NCBI GenBank assembly: GCA_012839395.1
Contig: DUNJ01000230.1
Location: 1 to 5,851 of the forward strand
Source: Tepidimicrobium sp.
GTDB lineage: Bacteria > Bacillota > Clostridia > Tissierellales > Tepidimicrobiaceae
Direction of reading: 5' to 3'
DNA: 5,851 nt
A program made the position numbers and the translations under genes. The notes beneath the pieces were generated by a model. It ran no database searches, was not told the DNA's origin, and was given only the letters and a program-made list of their open reading frames with translations. Positions 1 to 5,851 of this stretch are shown piece by piece. The first letter of the stretch is position 1; the number at the start of each line of letters is the position of its first letter.

Positions 1-159
1 AAGCAGCCAGGAGATGGTCTGATTTAGGCGTACAGTTCATTTCTATCTCTGTCGATGTCGGTCTGGTATATAGTGCTTTGAGAAACATAGTTGTTATGCT
101 CAAAGGTGAACACCTGTGAAATCGAATACTAAGTAAGGTTCGATTAGTTTTCGACATAA

Positions 160-477
160 TCAAGCTGCCAGCGTAAGGGCTTCTGATTCGGTCAGTTCTC
201 TGAAAAACGTCTCTACGGCATTTATGCGGGTATCTAGCGTCCCATAGAACCTATTTGCTGCAACTAAACTACATCCTTAAGTCGTGACCATATCTCCATA
301 GGGTTCAGTTGTGGCATGTAGCAAGGCCAATAGTACAGCCTTACCCGCGGGCGGTTGGTAATAGATAGTAATACACCTCTGTACGGGTTCAGTCTTATGG
401 ATGCTGTAGTTATCGAGTATGAGCTTTTACTTAGAGGCAATATCCTTGTATAGGGGTATTAGGACAATGAAGAGGGG
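160..477 (-). pseudogene. Decayed IS630-family transposase, C-terminal DDE fragment
   Basis: Read on the minus strand, this stretch gives three pieces of an IS630-type DDE transposase in two reading frames. Piece one (about 477-376) contains KLILDNYSIHK, the strand carrying the second catalytic Asp (codon 412-414), and has an in-frame TAA at 427-429. Piece two (332-267, shifted frame) contains MPQLNPMEIWSRLKD, the family's P-x-LNP-x-E motif with the catalytic Glu at 294-296; the usual E-x-x-W spacing is one residue short. Piece three (261-163, back in the first frame) reads NRFYGTLDTRINAVETFF and ends LTLAA-stop at 160-162, a typical IS630 C-terminus. The HTH N-terminal half and first Asp are not recognisable before the neighbouring gene. 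With two frame shifts and two internal stops it cannot make an active enzyme. No terminal inverted repeats or target duplication were identified, so the ends of the original element are unknown. Confidence 0.78.
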
Positions 478-831
478 CTAAAATAAACTATTCTGGGTTT
501 TGAAGGCATAGCAACATACTGGTACAGGATATTTGCAGGAATCCTCCTACGAAATAAAGGAGTTCAAGAACAGATGGCGAATGCTAAAAGGGACAAATTT
601 GTCAACAGCGTTGCCTATAACGCAACATGATCACGTGGGCTTGATGAGATGTACCTAAGCCAGGGATTTCGGCTTAGTGAGGTTGTGCTAAATGGTGCCA
701 ACGTATGGCAACGGATACAATATGAAAATACTTGATTAACTGTATGTAGAAAATGGGGGGGGTGGTCAAAAGTAGGGGTGATATGGCCAGTGAGGTGGTA
801 ACGCGCTACTAAACAACAAGGAGGGTCTCTT
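478..831. other. Intergenic region upstream of the transporter operon
   Basis: No coding frame here resembles a real protein. The left part may be unrecognisable N-terminal transposase remnant. The right part should hold the operon promoter and leader. It contains a 7-bp hairpin CTAAGCC/GGCTTAG (655-661 with 671-677, 9-nt loop) without a T-tract, a smaller inverted repeat GTTGC/GCAAC (610-614 with 622-626), the TGCCA-N5-TGGCA repeat listed separately, and a run of eight G at 755-762. Confidence 0.6.
696..721 (+). promoter_or_regulatory. Possible operator (TGCCA-ACGTA-TGGCA) next to a -10-like TACAAT
   Basis: The sequence shows an inverted repeat, TGCCA at 696-700 and TGGCA at 706-710 with 5 bases between, followed by TACAAT at 716-721, one mismatch from a sigma-70 -10 box. 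The best -35 at 17-bp spacing (TGGTGC, 693-698) is poor, so an unaided promoter would be weak. A short palindrome overlapping the -35 to -10 interval is where a LacI-type repressor or an activator could act on a sugar-uptake operon, but no regulator gene is in the window. The distance to the first start codon, about 110 bases, is plausible. This is a guess from position and symmetry. Confidence 0.22.
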
Positions 832-2097
832 ATGAAACACAAGGCTACAATTATTAAGTATGTGGTTTTCATGATTGTCACCTTATTTGTGTCGAGCTTA
901 TTACCTATTCCTATCCTGGGCCAAGCTAAGACTACCATCGAGTTTTTTCACTATCAGTGGTTAGAGCCCGGTAAGAAGGATATTCTTGGTACAGTAGTCG
1001 ATATGTTTGAAGAACAGTTCCCCCACATTAACGTCAAGCGCACTCCTGTGCCGTTTACGGATGCTCGAGATGTATTGTTTACCAGGATAGCAGGTGGAAC
1101 GGCTCCTGATGTTGCTGTTATTACATTTGAGTCTTTAGGCAAGATGATGGATTCTAACTATTTAGAGCCTCTTAATCAGTACATTGAATTTGATCTAATC
1201 AAGGATAAGCTAGTTGGGTCGGCTGAACTAGCAAGGGGCGATGACAGAATATACTATGCAATAGTACAGGAGAACATCCCGAATGCAATGTTCTATAACA
1301 AGCGCCTGTTTGCTGAAGAGGGTTTAGACATTCCTACTACCATTGATGAATTCTTTGACGTTTCTAAGAAGCTCACAAAACCTGAACTGGGACAGTACGC
1401 GTACTTTATTGTTACTAATCCTGCCGAGACGGGCCGCATGTTTTTTGATCTTTCGAAATGGGTGTACGGTTTTGATGGCAGGTGGGCGAGAAATGGTGAA
1501 TTGACAGTGAACGAACCTAACGTGGTTAAAGCCATTGAGATGTACAAGCAAGTCTACGATTCGAAAACTGTGCCGTGGGGCATCGATAAGTCTACGGCAC
1601 GGACTCTATTTTCACAGGGCAAAATTGCCATGTGCTTCGATGGTTCTTACTTCTACGAATGGGTTCATGCCAGCAATCCCGAAACTGCCAAAGAGTTAGG
1701 AGCTGCCCGAATTCCTCTACCTTCAGGAACATCTGCGGGTGAGGTGTTATTCCTTGGAATTCCGAGAAATGCTCCTAATAAGGCGGCTGCTGCAGAATTC
1801 ATCAAGTTGATGCTGAATCCCGATATCCAGGCTAAGTATCTGGAAGCGACTCGCGTGGAAGGCGCTATGAAAGGTATGGCTTCGGAGGAGTTCATGAAGG
1901 CATATAGCTGGTATCAAGCATTCGATGGTGCCCCAATGATTCCTTCACTTGCGGAAGGTTTTGAAGAGTTCCATCCTGAGATTCAGCAAATTGTTACGAA
2001 TAAAGTAGGAGAGGTGCTACATAGGGGTAAACCAGCACAGACGGCTATGAATGAGGCCCAGAGGGAGATCGAGGATGTGCTGAGCCGGAAAAGATAA
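832..2097 (+). CDS. ABC transporter extracellular solute-binding protein (family 1, carbohydrate type)
   Basis: This 421-residue protein captures the solute outside the membrane and delivers it to the two permeases downstream. Residues 1 to about 32 form a signal peptide: basic start MKHK, hydrophobic core about 9-28, then ILGQA before a probable signal peptidase I site near residue 32. There is no lipobox cysteine, so it appears secreted or periplasmic rather than a lipoprotein. Family 1 marks include GGTAPDVAVI (88-97), YNKRLFAEEGLDIPTTIDEF (155-174), LFSQGKIAMCFDGSY (259-273) and a C-terminal helix pattern AAAEFIKLMLNP (318-329). Length is normal for MalE/UgpB-like proteins. The ATG at 832 is supported by AAGGAGGG at 818-825, six bases upstream. 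It is the first gene of the operon, followed by a terminator-like hairpin that may allow it to be made in excess over the permeases. The ligand cannot be deduced; sugars, polyols or sugar conjugates are all possible. Confidence 0.93.
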   Translation: MKHKATIIKYVVFMIVTLFVSSLLPIPILGQAKTTIEFFHYQWLEPGKKDILGTVVDMFEEQFPHINVKRTPVPFTDARDVLFTRIAGGTAPDVAVITFESLGKMMDSNYLEPLNQYIEFDLIKDKLVGSAELARGDDRIYYAIVQENIPNAMFYNKRLFAEEGLDIPTTIDEFFDVSKKLTKPELGQYAYFIVTNPAETGRMFFDLSKWVYGFDGRWARNGELTVNEPNVVKAIEMYKQVYDSKTVPWGIDKSTARTLFSQGKIAMCFDGSYFYEWVHASNPETAKELGAARIPLPSGTSAGEVLFLGIPRNAPNKAAAAEFIKLMLNPDIQAKYLEATRVEGAMKGMASEEFMKAYSWYQAFDGAPMIPSLAEGFEEFHPEIQQIVTNKVGEVLHRGKPAQTAMNEAQREIEDVLSRKR

Positions 2098-2139
2098 CAG
2101 GATTACAGGATTCAGATGTTGAATAGGTAAGGACAAAGT

Positions 2140-2200
2140 GGGGTAAGGCAGCAAAGCCTTATCGTTCTGGGTTAGTTTTGCTGCCGCCCCTTTCTTGATT
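2140..2200 (+). terminator. Terminator-like hairpin between binding protein and permease genes (possible attenuator)
   Basis: GGCAGCAAA (2147-2155) pairs perfectly with TTTGCTGCC (2177-2185), and GGGG (2140-2143) can extend it with CCCC (2187-2190) across a small internal loop. TTTCTTGATT follows at 2191-2200, giving the hairpin plus U-rich tail of an intrinsic terminator, although the loop is long (21 nt) and the tail imperfect. A competing 6-bp hairpin TAAGGC/GCCTTA (2144-2149 with 2156-2161) uses part of the same left arm, so the two cannot form fully together. The likely effect is partial termination or mRNA 3'-end protection, keeping binding-protein mRNA above permease mRNA. Regulated attenuation is possible but unproven. 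Confidence 0.6.
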
Positions 2201-2248
2201 AATCTTGAGGGAGAGCAATAAGGCATTATAGGGGGAATTGTAACTGAT

Positions 2249-3133
2249 ATGATAAGCCTCAGAAAGAGTAGATTATCAACTCGATTGTGGCCATATCTGC
2301 TAATTGCGCCAACGATGCTATGTATCACAGCTTTTGTTCTCTACCCGACCGCGAAAGGCATTGGATTAAGTCTGTACGCGGTGAAGTTTGCTGAAAAAGC
2401 ACCTTTCATTGGACTAAACAACTACAAGTATATGCTTCGGAATCCGTCCTTTTGGAACTCACTTAGAATTACGCTAATGTACACTTTCTTCAGTGTAGCA
2501 GGAACATTCATCGTAGCCCTTGTGACTGCATTACTTGTCGATGCACGTTTCACAGGACGCACCGTTGCTCGTGTACTGATAACTCTTCCATGGGCAATAC
2601 CTGCAGTTTCTACTGGATTAATATGGAGTTGGATATTTGACTATCAGTTCGGCGTTATGAATTACTTTCTGGTAAAGCTGGGTTTTGTGTTAGAACCTCT
2701 TCAATGGTTTCTAGATTCTAACCTGGCCATGGTGGCTGTGCTGATAGTGACTATATGGAAGACGTTTCCCCTTAGCTCACTAATTCTACTCTCAGGATTA
2801 CAAGCGATACCCAGGGATCTGTACGAAGCAGCAATTGTGGATGGCGCCAGCAAGTGGCAGCAATTTGTTAATGTGACTCTGCCTGGACTTAGGCCTATTT
2901 CGGGCATCCTGCTTCTTCTCAACATCATATGGTCTCTGCGGCGGTTTACCATCATATGGATTATGACTCAAGGAGGTCCGATGGACGCTACGCAGACGTT
3001 GTCTGTGGCAGTATACAGAAATGCGTTCAATTACTTCGATATGGGTTATGCATCTGCATTAGGAGTAGTAGGCTTCCTTATATCGTTGCTATTAAGTATT
3101 ATGTACTTTGTATATGACAAGCGTACTGATTAG
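2249..3133 (+). CDS. Carbohydrate ABC transporter permease, MalF/UgpA type
   Basis: One of two membrane subunits of a CUT1-type importer, 294 residues. Hydrophobic segments fall at about 13-40, 70-97, 107-130, 157-184, 215-240 and 265-289, consistent with six helices; it lacks the extra N-terminal helices and large periplasmic loop of E. coli MalF, as most homologues do. The ATPase-docking EAA loop is EAAIVDGA at 193-200 followed by LPGLRP at 211-216. Other family marks are FIGLNNYKYML (53-63), TQGGP (240-244) and YASALGVVGFLI (267-278). The usual N-N or N-x-F motif before TQGGP is replaced by Arg231-Arg232, which is unusual inside a membrane segment. The ATG at 2249 has a rather distant GGGGG (2231-2235). 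The gene sits 151 bases after the binding protein and overlaps or closely abuts the second permease, as expected for a heterodimer. Substrate unknown. Confidence 0.93.
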   Translation: MISLRKSRLSTRLWPYLLIAPTMLCITAFVLYPTAKGIGLSLYAVKFAEKAPFIGLNNYKYMLRNPSFWNSLRITLMYTFFSVAGTFIVALVTALLVDARFTGRTVARVLITLPWAIPAVSTGLIWSWIFDYQFGVMNYFLVKLGFVLEPLQWFLDSNLAMVAVLIVTIWKTFPLSSLILLSGLQAIPRDLYEAAIVDGASKWQQFVNVTLPGLRPISGILLLLNIIWSLRRFTIIWIMTQGGPMDATQTLSVAVYRNAFNYFDMGYASALGVVGFLISLLLSIMYFVYDKRTD

Positions 3134-3155
3134 ACTCTGTCAACTGGTGAAGGGA

Positions 3156-4058
3156 ATGATAGTATTGCTGATGACGCGTGATAATATGGCACTAAAGAAC
3201 GGTCACATGTCTGATGGCGTTTACGGGGTAATGGTTAGGTATAAAGATAGAATCTTGTTGTACTTAGCTGTGGGTCTCGTCTGTATTATTGTCGGCTTTC
3301 CGGTATACTGGATGGTGGTGACGTCATTACAGAACCAAGGCCGTCTATTCACTCCACCCCCGGCGTTCATAGCAGCACCGCCTCGTACTGAGGGCTACTC
3401 AGCAGTTGTCAGGGAATTCCCTATGTGGATGTGGATGCGTAACAGCTTGCTAGTGGCGATTACATCTACAGTATTTTCAGTTCTATTTTCCGTTTTTTCG
3501 GGGTACAGTTTATCGCGGTTCAAATATGCCGGTAAGAATCTATTCGGGCTGTTAATCCTAGTTACTCAGATGCTCCCGGCCACCCTAATCATAATACCTC
3601 TGTACCTCATTTTCTCCAATCTTAAGCTTCTAGATACGTTTCAGGGCTTAGTAATTGCAAATTGCACTTTCTCATTGCCTGTATGCACTTGGACTTTGAA
3701 GGGATTCTTTGATAGCCTACCCAAAGAAATCGAAGAGGCGGCCGTCGTGGATGGATGTAGCACGTTAGGAGTATTATTTAAAGTAATGCTTCCTCTTGCT
3801 ATTCCAGCCGTAATTGCAGCTTCGTTGATTTCATTTTTTGCCGCGTGGGATGAATATCTGTTTGCAAAGACTTTTATAACCAACCCTGCGAAGTGGGTAG
3901 GGACGATGGGGCTTGCAGCCTTTAAAGGCGAAATGTACACTCCGTGGGATCAAGTGATGGCAGCTGCATTCATGTTTTCTTTTCCACAAATCTTGCTGTT
4001 TGTCATCTTACAACGGTATATCGTATCTGGGCTTACTGCTGGAGCGGTAAAGGGCTAG
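3156..4058 (+). CDS. Carbohydrate ABC transporter permease, MalG/UgpE type
   Basis: The partner membrane subunit, 300 residues from the chosen start. Hydrophobic segments lie near 32-56, 96-118, 128-154, 162-182, 214-236 and 266-288. The EAA loop reads EEAAVVDGCS (193-202) with LPLAIP at 212-217, and the stretch SGYSLSRFKYAGKN, the segment LPATLIIIPLYLIF (140-153), FFAAWDEYLFA (227-237) and the C-terminus QRYIVSGLTAGAVKG are classic for MalG-like permeases. The start is uncertain: the frame is open from ATG 3108, overlapping the first permease by 26 bases, with no ribosome site there. ATG 3156 was chosen for GGTGA at 3146-3150, which matches the distal anti-SD, and for little lost length. ATG 3171, 3186, 3207 and 3231 (preceded by GGGG) are alternatives giving 275-295 residues, closer to the family norm. 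Translational coupling with the upstream permease is likely. No ATPase gene follows. Confidence 0.9.
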   Translation: MIVLLMTRDNMALKNGHMSDGVYGVMVRYKDRILLYLAVGLVCIIVGFPVYWMVVTSLQNQGRLFTPPPAFIAAPPRTEGYSAVVREFPMWMWMRNSLLVAITSTVFSVLFSVFSGYSLSRFKYAGKNLFGLLILVTQMLPATLIIIPLYLIFSNLKLLDTFQGLVIANCTFSLPVCTWTLKGFFDSLPKEIEEAAVVDGCSTLGVLFKVMLPLAIPAVIAASLISFFAAWDEYLFAKTFITNPAKWVGTMGLAAFKGEMYTPWDQVMAAAFMFSFPQILLFVILQRYIVSGLTAGAVKG

Positions 4059-4112
4059 CGCCATGAATATGAACATGGGAGAACTGAACCAGAAATGAAA
4101 GGAGAGTAATTA

Positions 4113-5186
4113 ATGAGTAAAAACCTCAGGTACGCAGTTGTTGGTGCTGGTAATGGTGGACAGTCGATGGCTGGAGACCTAGTACTGCGAGGGTTCAATG
4201 TTGTAGGGATATATGATCCATTTCCCGAGGCCATCGAGTATGTGCAGAGGCAGGGTGGGATACGAATGATTGGAGATCTGCGTGAAGGGTTTGCAGAAAT
4301 ATCCCGTGTTAGTACTAACGTAGAAGACATTGTGTTAGATGCTGACATTATCATGGTCGTAGTACCTGCTTACGCGCATGAATTCATGGCTAATGCCCTT
4401 GCTCCCGTGGTGAAATCTCATCAGATAATTGTGCTAAATCCGGGTTGCATTGGCGGCACTATGGTGTTTCGTAGTATCTTGCAGAGTCGCGGTGCAGAAT
4501 GTCCTATTCTTGCAGAAACGAACATTCTACTGTATGCAACCCGAATTGTGGGTCCTGGAGTAGTTGGAATTCAAGATATCAAGCGGTGGCTTGGAGTGGC
4601 TGCGTTACCGGCTTCGGACACTCCAAAGGTGGTCGAAGCACTTAAACCGGCGTTTTCACAGATTGAACCGATGGATAATGTGCTTGAAACGGGTCTGAAT
4701 AATACAAATCCCATGACACATGTAGCCACAACAATTCTGAATTGGGGGCGTACCAAGTCTGAAGGACAAGCTGCCAATTTTGAATTCAGTGAGTGGGTTA
4801 CGGAGCCAGTTAAGCCCATCGTAAAGAAGGTTGATCACGAGAGGATGGCAGTCATCGAGGCTCTTGGGATAAGAGGTATTACTAATGAGGAGTTCTTTGA
4901 AATAAGCTATGGGGGTAAGAAGCGGGATGTTGTGCAACGTGTTGGCGAAGTGCTCCCAAGCTCGACGATTGTGCCTGATCGATATATTACGGAAGATGTT
5001 CCCATGGGTCTAGTCCCAATAGCCTCACTCGCAGATGCGCTAGAAGTAAAGACACCTCTTACGAAGATTCTTATTGACTTTGCGTGCGTTATCAAAGACA
5101 CAGATTACTGGACAGAAGGGAGAACTTTAGATAAGTTGGGCTTGCAAGGGCTGGATGCAGCAGGAATTAGAGATGCTGTGCAATAG
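4113..5186 (+). CDS. NAD(P)-dependent octopine/nopaline (opine) dehydrogenase family protein
   Basis: A cytoplasmic oxidoreductase of 357 residues. The N-terminal Rossmann fold begins RYAVVGAGNGGQSMAGDL with GxGxxG at 11-16, and an acidic residue, Asp35, ends the second strand (VGIYDP), which usually favours NAD over NADP. The C-terminal opine dehydrogenase domain (PF02317 type) shows NNTNPMTHV (196-204) and EDVPMGLVP (294-302), ending YWTEGRTLDKLGL (332-344). His203 and Asp295 correspond by position to the His-Asp catalytic pair I recall for Arthrobacter N-(1-D-carboxylethyl)-L-norvaline dehydrogenase (about His202/Asp297, 359 residues), so it looks catalytically complete. Family members reductively join an amino acid to a 2-oxo acid, or run the reverse oxidation; many bacterial ones are uncharacterised. 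The ATG at 4113 has AAAGGAGAG at 4098-4106, six bases away. It lies 54 bases after the permease with no terminator between, so it is probably in the same operon and acts on, or makes, a related compound. Confidence 0.88.
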   Translation: MSKNLRYAVVGAGNGGQSMAGDLVLRGFNVVGIYDPFPEAIEYVQRQGGIRMIGDLREGFAEISRVSTNVEDIVLDADIIMVVVPAYAHEFMANALAPVVKSHQIIVLNPGCIGGTMVFRSILQSRGAECPILAETNILLYATRIVGPGVVGIQDIKRWLGVAALPASDTPKVVEALKPAFSQIEPMDNVLETGLNNTNPMTHVATTILNWGRTKSEGQAANFEFSEWVTEPVKPIVKKVDHERMAVIEALGIRGITNEEFFEISYGGKKRDVVQRVGEVLPSSTIVPDRYITEDVPMGLVPIASLADALEVKTPLTKILIDFACVIKDTDYWTEGRTLDKLGLQGLDAAGIRDAVQ

Positions 5187-5393
5187 CGATGAAAACCACG
5201 GTCTAGCTGTGATAACCTTCGGAGTGTTATGTGTCGCGCTTAGAGAAAACGATCCGGATGCGCCGCTATACGTGGTATCGGTTGTGTATTAAGATCGGGG
5301 ACATCTTCTTAGTAGTTCGCTACACACTATGGTCATGGAACGAAGATTTCACTAAGAACGTTTTGTGAGCCTGAGACACTAGACAGTGCGTAA
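5187..5393. other. Intergenic region after the dehydrogenase gene
   Basis: No recognisable gene or RNA. Two short plus-strand frames are open: 5173-5292 (39 codons, overlapping the end of the dehydrogenase gene) and 5231-5368 (45 codons, GTG start with GGAG six bases upstream at 5221-5224). Neither resembles a known family and both are of a length expected by chance. No T-tailed hairpin for the plus-strand operon was found here. Confidence 0.5.
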
Positions 5394-5439
5394 TCACAGA
5401 AAGAGCGCAAACGCCCATAGTAACGGGCGTTTGCGCCCC
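5394..5439 (-). terminator. Strong intrinsic terminator between convergent units
   Basis: GCGCAAACGCCC (5405-5416) and GGGCGTTTGCGC (5425-5436) form a perfect 12-bp GC-rich stem with an 8-base loop (5417-5424). Read on the minus strand, the stem is followed by CTCTTTCTGTGA, a short T-rich tail, so the main direction is termination of the minus-strand genes entering from the right edge. On the plus strand the flank is CCCATTGTATC, without a U-tract, so termination of the dehydrogenase operon here is possible but less well supported. Its place between convergent genes fits either role. Confidence 0.72.
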
Positions 5440-5462
5440 ATTGTATCAAAAACGGCTTGTGA

Positions 5463-5723
5463 CTACATGCGGTCTCTACTAGGAATGGGTAGAAGAAGCA
5501 CACGCGGTGGGACCTTTAGCTCTAGTCTTTCGAGAAGTTCGTTGAGGTCGTCGCACAACACAAAAACCCTGCTATCGTGGGGTGCAGGATCCTTCCGTAG
5601 TGTGAGTTGTGCCTCTCTACTGCTTAATGACAGGTAGGCCCTTAGCAGTTGAGCAATTCTTGCGTTAAGCGTTGCCGGTAAGCCAAGACCTAATCTCTGA
5701 CTCTGTCGGAACTCTGCCTTCAC
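5463..5723 (-). CDS. Small unrecognised ORF downstream of thioredoxin-like gene
   Basis: An 86-codon frame from a GTG at 5723, preceded within the thioredoxin-like gene by GGGGAG seven bases upstream; the first 20 codons overlap that gene in another frame. I do not recognise the protein. It is hydrophilic with an amphipathic C-terminal half, CDDLNELLERLELKVPPRVL (57-76), and no membrane segment. Supporting a real gene: the ribosome-site-like sequence, purine-starting codons over the last 45 residues, and a terminator 27 bases past the stop. Against: overlap with a known coding frame and no family match. An internal GTG at 5561 would give only 32 residues. It could also be a decayed remnant; the segment around residues 59-76 faintly resembles the thioredoxin-like protein next door. 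Confidence 0.35.
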   Translation of the reverse strand: MKAEFRQSQRLGLGLPATLNARIAQLLRAYLSLSSREAQLTLRKDPAPHDSRVFVLCDDLNELLERLELKVPPRVLLLPIPSRDRM

Positions 5724-5851
5724 ATTTCTTCTCCCCGTCTAGGAATACTGCAGGAGTCAACATGACACCCCGCTCTACGATTTCGTTGAGATCCGTGACA
5801 TGGACGATGTCGACTTTGAGACTAAGTTGGTTTGCGATTTCTCTGATTGAA
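5665..5851 (-). CDS. Thioredoxin-like small redox protein (redox-active disulfide protein 2 type), 5' end missing
   Basis: The last 61 residues of a protein whose start lies beyond the right edge of the window. The pattern VHVTDLNEIVERG then VMLTPAVFLDG then EGRVPTESEIRSWL matches the C-terminal two thirds of the small (about 75-80 residue) glutaredoxin/thioredoxin-fold proteins of the thioredoxin_3 (PF13192) or redox-active disulfide protein 2 group. The cis-proline of the fold is Pro33 of the visible part, in LTPAV. The CxxC active site of this family lies near the N-terminus and would be just outside the window, so its redox competence cannot be judged. It ends with TAA at 5665-5667. The gene converges on the transporter operon and is not evidently related to it. 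Such proteins are often linked to permeases or thioredoxin reductase, which would be further to the right. Confidence 0.78.
   Translation of the reverse strand, partial: SIREIANQLSLKVDIVHVTDLNEIVERGVMLTPAVFLDGEKKCEGRVPTESEIRSWLTGNA

Noticed and set aside
104..145. Inverted repeats AGGTG-AA-CACCT (104-115) and AATCGAA/TTCGATT (120-126 with 139-145) beyond the end of the transposase remnant
   Set aside because: Considered as the insertion-sequence end, but no matching partner was found on the other side of the remnant, so they cannot be called terminal repeats.
615..938. 107-codon minus-strand open frame across the operon leader
   Set aside because: It runs antisense into the signal-peptide region of the binding protein, has no ribosome site or family resemblance, and its composition is that of a chance frame.
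2195..2230. Possible internal promoter ahead of the first permease (TTGATT or TTGAGG with ATTATA)
   Set aside because: Spacings between the boxes do not fit 16-18 bp with a good -10 box; the evidence is too weak to list.
5231..5368. 45-codon plus-strand frame with GTG start and GGAG six bases upstream
   Set aside because: Length is within chance expectation, no recognisable family, and no downstream terminator of its own. Kept only as a remark under the intergenic region.
5386..5637. 83-codon plus-strand open frame starting at the terminator hairpin
   Set aside because: It begins upstream of and runs through the hairpin, lies opposite the minus-strand unit, is rich in Ser/Arg as expected for an antisense shadow, and has no ribosome site.
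1..5851. CRISPR array, tRNA/rRNA, phage or toxin-antitoxin content
   Set aside because: No regularly spaced direct repeats, tRNA-like cloverleaf, rRNA segments or recognisable defence proteins were seen on either strand.

Overview
The window looks like a chromosomal segment of a bacterium, probably a Gram-positive-type lineage such as Bacillota. That is inference from strong purine-rich ribosome binding sites (AAGGAGGG before the first gene, AAAGGAGAG before the last), moderate base composition, and the style of the ABC transporter proteins. No rRNA, tRNA or marker gene is present, so the assignment is weak.

Layout. Positions 1-831 hold no intact gene. Part of this stretch (about 160-477, minus strand) is a decayed, frameshifted C-terminal piece of an IS630-family transposase. 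The remainder (478-831) should contain the promoter of the operon that follows. From 832 to 5186 four genes lie on the plus strand: a secreted solute-binding protein (832-2097), two carbohydrate-type (CUT1, MalF/MalG-like) ABC permeases (2249-3133 and about 3156-4058), and an NAD(P)-dependent dehydrogenase of the octopine/nopaline (opine) dehydrogenase family (4113-5186). The 151-base gap between binding protein and first permease carries a terminator-like hairpin, which would explain differential expression. After the dehydrogenase is a gap without a convincing gene (5187-5404), then a 12-bp perfect hairpin with a T-rich flank on the minus-strand side. This hairpin most likely ends a minus-strand unit entering from the right edge. 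That unit contains the C-terminal part of a small thioredoxin-like protein (5665-5851, cut by the window edge) and possibly a small unrecognised ORF (5463-5723).

How it fits together. The binding protein and two permeases make an importer that lacks its own ATPase, which is common for CUT1 systems served by a shared MsmK/UgpC-type ATPase encoded elsewhere. The opine-type dehydrogenase follows at 54 bases and is probably co-transcribed, so the imported solute may be a substrate, precursor or product of an opine-type reaction (reversible joining of an amino acid amine to a 2-oxo acid). The substrate cannot be read from sequence. Two adjacent arginines in the MalF-like permease, where MalF has asparagines in the sugar-path region, may hint at an anionic or otherwise unusual ligand. 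Nothing here proves a new system. The transporter-dehydrogenase pairing is the most promising lead.
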